Assembly: GCA_021783855.1 (NCBI GenBank)
Contig: JAJXTL010000129.1
Coordinates: 1-8,497 of the forward strand
Length of the DNA: 8,497 nucleotides
Reading direction: 5' to 3'
From: Pseudomonadota bacterium
GTDB lineage: Bacteria; Pseudomonadota; Gammaproteobacteria; Burkholderiales; Gallionellaceae
This document shows positions 1-7,058 of this stretch, piece by piece. Numbering within the stretch: position 1 is the first letter of the stretch; every line of letters begins with the position of its first letter. The position numbers and the translations under genes are program-made. Below the pieces are notes generated by a model, which made no database searches, was not told the DNA's origin, and worked only from the letters and a program-made list of their open reading frames with translations.

Positions 1-1941
1 ATCACCAAGCGTAATTTTCTGATCGATCCCCGCGTGAAAGGAACCATCACTATCGTGTCCAGCACGCCGATTCCGGCATCCATGGCCTACGATACCCTGT
101 TGTCTGCCATGCGCTTGCAGGGATTCGCGGCGATCGAGTCGAACGGTGTGACCAAGGTCATGCCGGAGGCGGACGCCAAACTGTATATTCCCAACGTCGG
201 CAGCAATGGCGGCGGCGACAAGCTGGTGACCCGGGTGTTCATGCTGCATCATGAGTCTGCGGTACAGATGGTGCCTATCCTGCGACCCTTGATTGCACCC
301 AATAATGTTGTGGTAGCCTATCCCAACAATAACGCGCTGGTCGTGACCGATTACGCCAGCAATCTGAAACGCATCGAGCAGATCGTGACCACGCTCGATC
401 AACCTCAGAGCGCGGCCGCCCTTGTGATTCCGGTGAAATACGCGTCGGTGGTGGATGTGGCGCAGACTATCAATCGCTTGATGCTGGACGGTTCAGTCAT
501 GGCGAACGGTTCAGTCGATGCGAGCCAGCGATTCATGTTAATGTCGGATACGCGTACCAACAGCCTGCTGTTGCGCACGGACAGTCCGGCGCGCATCGCA
601 CAGGTGAACGGACTGGTGGCCATGCTGGATGTGAAGACCAGCACGCCCGGCAATATTCATGTTGTTTATCTGAAAAACGCGGAGGCTGCCCAGCTGGCGC
701 TGACCTTGCGTTCGGTGTTGAGCGGGGATACGGCTCCGCCGGCTGCACCTTCAGGCGCTCTCAACCCCCCCAGTTCATCCGCTTCCCCGGGTGCATCCGG
801 CACAGCCGGTACTTCAGGCACATCCGGTACCTCCAGCGCGCCTGCGACACTTAGCACGCCGAGTTCGGCGACTGCCGCAGCGCCTGTGTCGGGTGGTGGC
901 ATGATCCAGGCGTACACGGCATCGAATGCACTGATCATTACGGCCTCGGACGCGGTATATAACAATTTGCGCGCCGTGGTGGAAATGCTCGACGTGCGTC
1001 GTGCGCAGGTATTTGTCGAGGCGTTGATTGTTGAAGTGACGGCGGCCAGGGCGGCTGAATTCGGTATTCAGTGGCAGGCCTTGAATGGACTGAATGGCAG
1101 GGGAATCATCGGCGGGACAAATTTTGGCTCCACAGGGCAGAATATTATCGGTGCGTCAGCCAACATCGGCTCTGTCAGCCAAGGCTTGAATCTGGGTATT
1201 GCGAATGGCACGGCGATGCTGCCGGGAGGTGTGACCATCGTCAATTTGGGTATGTTGGCGCGTGCACTCGAAACCGATTCGAACACCAACATTCTTTCAA
1301 CGCCGAATCTGCTGACGCTCGATAACGAGGAGGCAAAAATTATTGTCGGACAGAATGTGCCGTTCATCACCGGAAGCTACGCACAAACAGGTACCACAGC
1401 CACTGCAACGCCATTTCAGACTATCGACCGTAAGGATGTGGGACTTACCTTGATGATCAAACCGCAAATTTCCCAGGGCGGGACGGTGAAGTTGCAAATT
1501 TATCAGGAAGTATCCAGTGTGGACCCTACCACAGTCAATAATCCGGGAGGCGTGACGACCAACAAGCGTTCCCTGGAATCCACCGTGCTGGTAGACGAAG
1601 GGCAGATTGTCGTATTGGGCGGTCTGATTCAGGATTCGGTCGGCGACAATAGAAACAAAGTGCCCTTGCTGGGGGATATTCCCTGGCTGGGGAGTCTTTT
1701 TCGCTATGATACGCGGCAGCGTACCAAGACCAACCTGATGGTTTTTATCCGTCCCTATGTCATGCGCGATGCTCACTCTCATCAGGGCTTGACCCAGGAC
1801 AGGTATGAATATTTGCGTGGCGAACAGACTAAGGGAGCGATGCCATCCGACACTGTTTTGCCGGATCTGCCCGCACCTACTTTGCCGCCGCTGAGTCTTA
1901 ACAACGGGAATAAGGAATCTGCGGGTGCGGTGAAGCCGTGA
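1..1941 (+). CDS. gspD: GspD, type II secretion outer-membrane secretin (5' partial)
   Basis: GspD forms the multimeric outer-membrane channel through which folded substrates leave the periplasm. The reading frame is open from base 1, and the first codons (ITKRNFLIDPRVKG) match the N0 domain, so the signal peptide and true start lie upstream. The GTG at 34 is internal. Periplasmic N1 and N2-like repeats follow at about 220-640, each ending in the usual 'I..LD' pattern (TTLDQ, AMLDV). The N3 domain (about 655-1000) is split by a Ser/Thr/Gly/Pro-rich linker at about 722-900. The secretin core begins at VFVEALIVEV (about 1009) and includes TPNLLTLDNEEAKIIVGQNVPF, DVGLTLMIKPQIS, STVLVDEGQIVVLGGLI and VPLLGDIPWLGSLFRY. 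After it comes a short C-terminal tail of S-domain type with a Pro-rich end. The closest alternative, a type IV pilus PilQ, is disfavoured by the adjacent gspE/gspF and nearby gspM/gspN. The gene is followed by gspE after 40 bases, probably in one operon. Confidence 0.9.
   Translation: MTKRNFLIDPRVKGTITIVSSTPIPASMAYDTLLSAMRLQGFAAIESNGVTKVMPEADAKLYIPNVGSNGGGDKLVTRVFMLHHESAVQMVPILRPLIAPNNVVVAYPNNNALVVTDYASNLKRIEQIVTTLDQPQSAAALVIPVKYASVVDVAQTINRLMLDGSVMANGSVDASQRFMLMSDTRTNSLLLRTDSPARIAQVNGLVAMLDVKTSTPGNIHVVYLKNAEAAQLALTLRSVLSGDTAPPAAPSGALNPPSSSASPGASGTAGTSGTSGTSSAPATLSTPSSATAAAPVSGGGMIQAYTASNALIITASDAVYNNLRAVVEMLDVRRAQVFVEALIVEVTAARAAEFGIQWQALNGLNGRGIIGGTNFGSTGQNIIGASANIGSVSQGLNLGIANGTAMLPGGVTIVNLGMLARALETDSNTNILSTPNLLTLDNEEAKIIVGQNVPFITGSYAQTGTTATATPFQTIDRKDVGLTLMIKPQISQGGTVKLQIYQEVSSVDPTTVNNPGGVTTNKRSLESTVLVDEGQIVVLGGLIQDSVGDNRNKVPLLGDIPWLGSLFRYDTRQRTKTNLMVFIRPYVMRDAHSHQGLTQDRYEYLRGEQTKGAMPSDTVLPDLPAPTLPPLSLNNGNKESAGAVKP
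1..1941 (+). other. Left window edge cuts gspD; GTG 34 is not its start
   Basis: The frame of gspD is open for the 11 codons before GTG 34, and these codons encode conserved N0-domain sequence. The gene should therefore be treated as truncated by the window and not as a gene starting at 34. Confidence 0.9.
722..900 (+). repeat. Low-complexity linker in GspD N3 domain with 18-bp tandem repeat
   Basis: This part of gspD encodes a linker made almost only of Ala, Ser, Thr, Gly and Pro, with GTAGTSGTSGTS at its centre. At 799-816 and 817-834 an 18-base unit starting GGCACA occurs twice in tandem with three mismatches. N3-domain loops of variable, low-complexity sequence are known in GspD proteins. 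The linker stays in frame and does not break the gene. Confidence 0.6.
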
Positions 1942-1970
1942 GAACCTGTCATGAATCACGCTTTTTATGC

Positions 1971-1974
1971 GGAG
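1971..1974 (+). promoter_or_regulatory. Ribosome binding site that sets the gspE start at 1982
   Basis: GGAG lies 7 bases before the ATG at 1982. The earlier in-frame ATG at 1967 overlaps this region and has only T-rich sequence before it, so 1982 is the better start. A third in-frame ATG at 1988 is possible but further from the site. Confidence 0.7.
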
Positions 1975-1981
1975 AATTGAA

Positions 1982-3481
1982 ATGACCATGGATGAGGTTG
2001 CTCCCGTCAGGTTTTCTCCGAAAAAAATCCCTTATTCGTTCGCCAAAAGCCGGGGTGTGCTGCTGGTCAATGCAACGCCGGAGGGTGTGCAGGTGTGTGT
2101 GCGCAGCGATGCGGCGCCTGGCGTGCTGGCCGAGGTGCGCCGGGTGCTGGCAGTGCCGGTGCAGGCTGCGCTGGTTTCGGTTGCGGAATTTGAACGGGCG
2201 TTGACCGCCGCATATGGACAGGAAGACGGCTCGGCTGCATCCATGGTGGACGATGTCGAGCAGGACATGGACTTGTCGCAACTGGTGAACGATTTGCCGA
2301 AAATCGAGGATTTGCTCGATGCCGACAGCGATGCGCCGGTCATACGCATGATTAACGCGCTGTTGACTCAGGCGGTACGGGAAAACGCGTCCGATATACA
2401 TATTGAGCCGTTCGAGACGCGCTCTGCCGTGCGGTTCCGCGTGGACGGCACGCTCAAGGATGTGATCGAGCCGCACCGTGCCTTGCATGCAGCGATGGTG
2501 TCGCGCATCAAGATCATGGCGGAGTTGGATATCGCCGAAAAGCGCATTCCTCAGGATGGGCGCATCACTCTGAGGTTGGCAGGAAAACCGGTCGATGTGC
2601 GCGTTTCTACCCTGCCTACCGGGCATGGTGAACGCATTGTGTTGCGTCTGCTGGACAAGGACGCGGGACGGCTGGAACTCACACGTCTGGGTATGGAAGG
2701 CACCACGCTTGCCGCGATGGATGCGCTGGTGCGCCAGCCACACGGCATCGTGCTGGTCACCGGGCCCACCGGATCGGGCAAAACCACCACGCTGTACGCG
2801 GCGCTGTCGCGCATCGATGCGACCGTGACCAACGTCATGACGGTGGAAGATCCAGTCGAATATGATCTCGACGGCATCGGCCAGACGCAGGTTAATCCGC
2901 GTATCGACATGAGTTTTGCGCGTGCCCTGCGCGCTATTTTGCGCCAGGACCCCGACGTCATCATGATAGGTGAAATCCGCGACCTGGAAACCGCGCAGAT
3001 TGCGGTGCAGGCGAGCCTGACCGGGCATCTGGTGCTGGCGACCTTGCACACCAACGACACGGTCAGCTCGATTACACGCTTGACCGATATGGCGGTGGAG
3101 CCTTTCCTGCTGTCCTCCAGTCTGCTCGGCGTGCTGGCGCAACGCCTGGTGCGCAGATTGTGTACCGCTTGTCGAGAAGTCTATCAGCCGGATGCCAACG
3201 AGCAGGCAATGTTCGAATCCGACACACCGTCGTTGCAGTTGTATCGGCCGGTCGGCTGTGCTGCCTGCAATCAAACCGGCTATCGAGGGCGTAGCGGAAT
3301 TTACGAGTTGCTGACTGTGGATGACGGGCTGCGTCATTTAATACACGATCGCGCCTCGGAACAGGCGCTGCGACAGTATGCCCTGCAACACGGCATGCAC
3401 AGCCTGCGTCAGGATGGCATGAGGCTGGTGGCATCCGGTATTACCTCGCTGGAAGAATTGCTGCGGGTTACCCGCGAGTAA
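1982..3481 (+). CDS. gspE: GspE, type II secretion ATPase
   Basis: GspE is the cytoplasmic hexameric ATPase that powers pseudopilus assembly; it is held at the inner membrane by GspL and contacts GspF. From the ATG at 1982 the protein has 499 residues, a normal family length. An N-terminal domain (about 1-100) precedes the N2E-type domain with SDIHIEP at 137-143. The Walker A motif is GPTGSGKTT at 261-269 (Lys267). The Asp box VEDPVEY begins at 288. The Walker B segment DPDVIMIGEIRD has the catalytic Glu at 331, and the His box LTGHLVLATLHTND has His349. A four-cysteine metal-binding motif typical of GspE/PilB ATPases is intact: Cys394/397 and Cys426/429. All key residues are present, so the enzyme looks functional. 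The start could be 1967 (five residues longer), but the ribosome binding site favours 1982. PilB is the main alternative; the gsp neighbours argue against it. Confidence 0.97.
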   Translation: MTMDEVAPVRFSPKKIPYSFAKSRGVLLVNATPEGVQVCVRSDAAPGVLAEVRRVLAVPVQAALVSVAEFERALTAAYGQEDGSAASMVDDVEQDMDLSQLVNDLPKIEDLLDADSDAPVIRMINALLTQAVRENASDIHIEPFETRSAVRFRVDGTLKDVIEPHRALHAAMVSRIKIMAELDIAEKRIPQDGRITLRLAGKPVDVRVSTLPTGHGERIVLRLLDKDAGRLELTRLGMEGTTLAAMDALVRQPHGIVLVTGPTGSGKTTTLYAALSRIDATVTNVMTVEDPVEYDLDGIGQTQVNPRIDMSFARALRAILRQDPDVIMIGEIRDLETAQIAVQASLTGHLVLATLHTNDTVSSITRLTDMAVEPFLLSSSLLGVLAQRLVRRLCTACREVYQPDANEQAMFESDTPSLQLYRPVGCAACNQTGYRGRSGIYELLTVDDGLRHLIHDRASEQALRQYALQHGMHSLRQDGMRLVASGITSLEELLRVTRE

Positions 3482-3526
3482 CGGGCATGGCAAAGACGAT
3501 ACTCATCATGATTGAAACTCCTCAAC

Positions 3527-3569
3527 CCTCTCCCGCAAACGGGCGAGAGGCCCAACGAATCGCTACGCG
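3527..3569 (+). repeat. REP-like hairpin repeat, copy A, between gspE and gspF
   Basis: A hairpin pairs 3527-3535 (CCTCTCCCG) with 3540-3550 through 9 base pairs and a two-base bulge, with a CAAA loop. Five bases later comes the 14-base tag CGAATCGCTACGCG (3556-3569). The same hairpin-plus-tag unit occurs in inverse orientation at 5077-5117 with an identical tag. Both copies are intergenic, which is typical of dispersed palindromic (REP/MITE-like) elements. There is no T-run after the hairpin on the plus strand, so it is not a standard terminator. Confidence 0.65.
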
Positions 3570-3585
3570 GATTTCGAGTTAAATA

Positions 3586-4809
3586 ATGGCGGCATTCAGT
3601 TATCAGGCACTGGACGATAAGGGTAAGCTGTTGCGCGGCGTGACGGAGGCCGATACCGCGCGTCAGGCGCGTGTTAACTTGCGCGAGCAAGGCTGGACCG
3701 TGGTTGCCATCGAAGCTGTATCGCAGGATGCCATGCAGTCCGGCAGCGATGGCAGATGGCAGTGGCGGCGCGGCCGCTTGTCGGTTGCGCAACTGGGTCT
3801 CATCACGCGCCAGTTGGCAACGCTGCTGGATGCCAGTCTGACTCTGGAGCATGCGCTGACCGCACTGATCGAACAAAGCGAAAACGAAGCAACCCGTCAG
3901 GTGCTGGCTGGAGTGCGGGCGGAAGTGCTCGGTGGAAATACCTTCGCAAAAGCGTTGGGCCATTATGAATCCATCTTTCCCGAACTGTACCGGGCGCTGG
4001 TCACGGCAGGCGAGGAGTCGGGCGAATTGGGACGCGTCATGTTGCGTCTGGCCGATTACACCGAGTCACGTCAGGCGTTGCGGCAAAAGGTCGTGCTGGC
4101 GTTCGTTTATCCTGCGATCGTCACCTTGGTGGCCTTGCTGGTAGTGGGCGGCCTGCTGATCTATGTCGTCCCTCAGGTGATCGGCGTGTTTGAGCAGTCG
4201 CATCAAACCTTGCCTCTTCTGACACGCTCTCTGATCTGGGTGAGTGCCACGTTGCAGCAAACCTGGGGCTATCTGTTGACCCTGCTGGCGGCGGCGGGCG
4301 TGGCGATACACTACATGCTGCGCCAGCCACGGCTGCGTTACCAGGCGCATCTGCGTCTGTTGCGATTGCCGGTATTGGGGCGCCTGGTGCGGGGTATCAA
4401 CACCGCACGCATGGCCAGCACACTGGCGATACTCGCAGGCAGTGGCGTGCCTTTGATGACGGCATTAAATGCGGCGGCGGGCGTGGTCAACAATTTGCCG
4501 ATGCGACAAGCACTGGATGAATCGGCTAAAAAGGTGCGTGAAGGCGTAAGCCTGAGTCGGGCGCTGGCCGTGTCGGGATACTTCCCCCCTTTGCTGGTGC
4601 ATCTGATTGCCAGCGGTGAAGCGAGCGGCAAGCTGGATGTCATGCTTGAACGCGCGGCCGAACAGCAGGAACAGGAAGTCGGCAATTACACGGCGATTCT
4701 GACCTCATTGCTGGAACCCGTATTGATCCTGTCCATGGGCGGTGTCGTGCTGATCATCGTGCTGGCCATTCTGATGCCTATCATCGACATGAACCAGATG
4801 GTGCATTGA
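3586..4809 (+). CDS. gspF: GspF, type II secretion inner-membrane platform protein
   Basis: GspF is the polytopic inner-membrane protein of the T2SS assembly platform and works with GspE, GspL and GspM to build the pseudopilus. The 407 residues match the usual length. The start MAAFSYQALDDKGKLLRGV is the conserved GspF N-terminus, so ATG 3586 is secure although only a weak GAG (3576-3578) precedes it. Two homologous cytoplasmic GspF domains are visible, each with its signature: GEESGEL at 142-148 and GEASGKL at 344-350. Predicted membrane segments lie at about 170-198, 227-245 and 376-400. The gene follows gspE after 104 bases holding a hairpin repeat, which is a wide gap for these two genes. 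No gspG follows. The alternative PilC is less likely given the neighbours. Confidence 0.97.
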   Translation: MAAFSYQALDDKGKLLRGVTEADTARQARVNLREQGWTVVAIEAVSQDAMQSGSDGRWQWRRGRLSVAQLGLITRQLATLLDASLTLEHALTALIEQSENEATRQVLAGVRAEVLGGNTFAKALGHYESIFPELYRALVTAGEESGELGRVMLRLADYTESRQALRQKVVLAFVYPAIVTLVALLVVGGLLIYVVPQVIGVFEQSHQTLPLLTRSLIWVSATLQQTWGYLLTLLAAAGVAIHYMLRQPRLRYQAHLRLLRLPVLGRLVRGINTARMASTLAILAGSGVPLMTALNAAAGVVNNLPMRQALDESAKKVREGVSLSRALAVSGYFPPLLVHLIASGEASGKLDVMLERAAEQQEQEVGNYTAILTSLLEPVLILSMGGVVLIIVLAILMPIIDMNQMVH

Positions 4810-4995
4810 AAACATTCGGACTGAAAATGTGCAATACATCTGCGTCGAAGTTGCACTGCGTCTCGGTCCAGCATCAAGTAAAACTATCGGGAGGCGGATT
4901 TAAGTGCAACCGGTAAGCAGGACGTTGGTAGTTATCGAACCTGCACCGACTGACAGCCTGTCGCGCGAGCAGAGGGCTTTCACAGGCAGGTAAGT

Positions 4996-5011
4996 GCGCC
5001 CTGCCGGGCGC
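4996..5011. other. Short GC-rich hairpin beside the terminator
   Basis: GCGCCC (4996-5001) pairs with GGGCGC (5006-5011) around the loop TGCC. It lies next to the terminator hairpin and could extend it on a minus-strand transcript. Part of it (5001-5009) is also perfectly complementary to 5032-5040 in the terminator hairpin, so an alternative fold is possible. Confidence 0.45.
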
Positions 5012-5046
5012 AAAAAAACCGCTGCCGGTATGCCCGGCAGCGGTTT
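5012..5046 (-). terminator. Intrinsic terminator for the minus-strand lipoprotein gene
   Basis: A perfect 13-base-pair stem joins AAACCGCTGCCGG (5016-5028) and CCGGCAGCGGTTT (5034-5046) with a 5-base loop. Read on the minus strand, the stem runs into a tract of seven T (complement of 5012-5018), the classical Rho-independent layout. It lies about 135 bases after the lipoprotein stop codon. In the plus direction the stem is followed by CATTATAAAA, without a T-run, so it is a poorer terminator for gspF. Confidence 0.85.
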
Positions 5047-5076
5047 CATTATAAAAGCTGAGGTTAACGTGAAACT

Positions 5077-5117
5077 CGCGTAGCGATTCGCTCGTTCCCT
5101 CTCCCTTTGGGAGAGGG
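5077..5117 (-). repeat. REP-like hairpin repeat, copy B, inverted relative to copy A
   Basis: CCCTCTCCC (5097-5105) and GGGAGAGGG (5109-5117) form a perfect 9-base-pair stem with a TTT loop. The 14-base tag (5077-5090) is the exact reverse complement of the tag at 3556-3569 and lies 6 bases from the stem. A G-rich stretch (GGTTTGGGTGAGGG, 5116-5129) continues the element on the other side; copy A has a shorter, diverged equivalent. The element lies in the 3' untranslated part of the lipoprotein transcript. Confidence 0.7.
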
Positions 5118-5180
5118 TTTGGGTGAGGGAAACTGGCATGGCAAGTTTCATTATTTGGGAATGGCAGCTTGCCAAGCCCG

Positions 5181-7058
5181 TTAGAATGAAGTCCAGTAAT
5201 TCCGGAACGAATTATCCATGTAGCTGATGGTGACACCACCATAAGTCGCGCCAGTCAACAACGGAACGGTGAGGGTCGTGCTGGTGACGTTTCCGGCGAC
5301 GTTAATCATGTTCTGGTTGGGAGTACCGCCCGCATTGCTCACATATATATTGACTGCCGAAGCATACAGGTTGGGTGCCGTGGGCGCGGTCCATGCGATG
5401 GTTGAAGTGCCTGCTACGCTGCCCTGCGCGAGACCGAGAATAGCCGGATTCGCTGTTTCTGCTGTTGGGAACAGACCGGTGGTTGCAGTCGGCGTCGTAT
5501 TAATCAACGCGTTTGTCAAAGGCGCCGCTGCAAGTATCGGATGATAAGTTGCGATCAGCGTGGCAGTGGCAGCATTGGGGGTGCCGGAAACGAGATCCTT
5601 GTACAGTTGGATCGTGTACTGCGATCCGTCGGTGATTGCAGCGATAACGGTATCGTTGAGCGGATACAGGCTGTTGAATACGCAGGTGGATGTATTGATC
5701 GGCGGCGTATTTGTTCCTGCATAGGTGCTTACATCGCCTGCGGCAAGCGAGAAATCGTATTGCGTGTTCCCGTTGGCGAACAGCAGCAGTCCGGCAGCAG
5801 GCAAGCCCGGGCCGGTTACCACGGCAAAACTGATGCCCAGCGCCCCGTTGTCGCGGACCTGAGGCCACAGTCCGGTGCAATTAACCCTGGTAGTGCCGTT
5901 AAATCCGCTCGTTTCAAGTGCTTCCATACGTGCTACTGCCGTTTTCTGGCTGCCCAATGTTATCCAGTTGCCTGCGCTGTTTTTGTACACGATGAACTCT
6001 TCCCGACCATTTGGCATGCCATTCAACAGCGCCGTGAAATTGACCTTATACGATGCGGTAGCCGTTGCGGGGACGGTGGTCACCCAGGCGGGAACCGGGT
6101 TGAGAGTGATGTCGGCAAAGGAAATCGTGCCGCCAAGAATCGTGGGGTTACTCGTGATTTCCTGCAGGAAGCTGGCAAGAGTTTTGCCATCCTGTTTGAA
6201 ATTGGTCTGATCGAAAAAAGCGAGCAGTTTGGGGTCGCTGGGTGCGGGGGCTAGCGCCATCTCCGCTGAAAAATTGCTGAAAAGGCTGGTTATCGCCTGC
6301 AGATCGGTGATCGGCACGGCTGTGGCAGGTGCAGTCAATGGAGTCGGAGTGGTCGTGCTGCCCAGAGTATTCGTGACCGTGCTGCCATTGAGACGGTTGG
6401 TGATTGTTGCAGTATTGGTCACGGGATTCTGAGTCACTTTCAACGCATCCAGCAGTGCATCCAGTCCGGTGCCGTTGGCAGTGAATGATTGGCGAAACAG
6501 ATCTACCGAAGCGGATACGCCCTCAGCAGCCATTACGGCTGCGATCTGGGTCTTCAGCGTGGTTGCGCCCGCAGCGAGTGCAGTTGATGTCAGTTGCGAT
6601 GCATAGGTTGACTGGTTCTTGAAAACATTGGCAGCAACAGTGCCGGCCAGATTGGAAATTACGAGATCGGTGAGCGGCGTGATGTTGATGGTGGCGCTGC
6701 CGCTCGTCAGATCTGAAGCGGTGGCTGCGGAATGAAGCAGATAAACCACTCCCCCTACCTTGTAATTGATTTCCATCATGTAAGGCTTGCTCCAGCCGGA
6801 AAGCTGGGTGGCGGTAAACGAGTAATAGCCGTTTGCGTCAGTCGGCGTGGTGGCCGTATGTGCCGGTGTGGCAGAATCCTGGATGGTTACCACGCCATTC
6901 ATGGCGGGTGTAATGGGAGCGCCTGTCGCGGCAACGCCGCTGATCAGTGGTGCGGACGCCTGGCTTGCTATGCCACCGCCGCCACCGCCACCGCACCCTG
7001 TCAGTGCGGCAACTATCAGCAATGAACAGCACCCCAGTATAATTTTTATGAATTTCAT
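5181..7058 (-). CDS. Predicted Gly-tethered outer-membrane or surface lipoprotein, function unknown
   Basis: I do not recognise a named family for this 625-residue protein. The start is well supported: AAGGAGA lies 5 bases before the ATG at 7058. Residues 1-21 form a lipoprotein signal peptide (charged MKFIK, hydrophobic core) with lipobox LTGC, lipidated Cys22. Gly rather than Asp at the next position is compatible with outer-membrane sorting. Seven glycines (23-29) follow as a flexible tether. Residues about 38-85 (ISGVAATGAPI ... TDANGYYSF) resemble a carboxypeptidase-regulatory or Ig-like beta domain. Residues 121-139 (SATINITPLTDLVISNLAG) resemble a segment I associate with Gly-rich lipoproteins of betaproteobacteria. 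The middle is rich in Ala, Thr, Asn and Ser with few charges; Cys394 and Cys459 could form a disulfide. The C-terminal region (about 520-625, with IAWTAPT) looks fibronectin-III-like. It is not a catalytic domain I can identify. It lies convergent to gspDEF and downstream of gspMN on the same strand, separated from gspN by 323 bases, so it is probably its own transcript. Confidence 0.85.
   Translation of the reverse strand: MKFIKIILGCCSLLIVAALTGCGGGGGGGIASQASAPLISGVAATGAPITPAMNGVVTIQDSATPAHTATTPTDANGYYSFTATQLSGWSKPYMMEINYKVGGVVYLLHSAATASDLTSGSATINITPLTDLVISNLAGTVAANVFKNQSTYASQLTSTALAAGATTLKTQIAAVMAAEGVSASVDLFRQSFTANGTGLDALLDALKVTQNPVTNTATITNRLNGSTVTNTLGSTTTPTPLTAPATAVPITDLQAITSLFSNFSAEMALAPAPSDPKLLAFFDQTNFKQDGKTLASFLQEITSNPTILGGTISFADITLNPVPAWVTTVPATATASYKVNFTALLNGMPNGREEFIVYKNSAGNWITLGSQKTAVARMEALETSGFNGTTRVNCTGLWPQVRDNGALGISFAVVTGPGLPAAGLLLFANGNTQYDFSLAAGDVSTYAGTNTPPINTSTCVFNSLYPLNDTVIAAITDGSQYTIQLYKDLVSGTPNAATATLIATYHPILAAAPLTNALINTTPTATTGLFPTAETANPAILGLAQGSVAGTSTIAWTAPTAPNLYASAVNIYVSNAGGTPNQNMINVAGNVTSTTLTVPLLTGATYGGVTISYMDNSFRNYWTSF

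Larger units (their letters stand above)
4810..5180. other. Convergent intergenic region between gspF and the lipoprotein gene
   Basis: No convincing gene is seen in these 371 bases. The region holds a minus-strand terminator (5012-5046), a small adjacent hairpin (4996-5011) and repeat copy B (5077-5117). The only small reading frame with a plausible ribosome binding site is GTG 4904 to TAA 4993 (29 codons, preceded by GGGAGG at 4889-4894). It is not recognised and is not called as a gene. Confidence 0.6.

Noticed and set aside
1297..1989. 230-codon minus-strand frame opposite the gspD 3' end
   Set aside because: Antisense to the conserved secretin core, no ribosome binding site or recognisable product.
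1949..3337. Long open frame (462 codons) on the minus strand opposite gspE
   Set aside because: It is fully antisense to a complete, motif-intact gspE; its product is rich in His, Arg and Gln as expected of antisense reading, and shows no domain.
1..4809. Type IV pilus genes pilQ-pilB-pilC as an alternative for gspD-E-F
   Set aside because: The gene order D-E-F, the GspD-type N0 start and tail, and the nearby gspM and gspN point to a type II secretion system.
4874..5242. Minus-strand frames of 91 and 122 codons after the lipoprotein stop
   Set aside because: They run through the hairpin repeat and the terminator, lack ribosome binding sites, and encode repeat-derived residues.
5541..6254. 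237-codon plus-strand frame inside the lipoprotein gene
   Set aside because: Opposite strand of a gene with a clear start, lipobox and terminator; the frame has no family signature.
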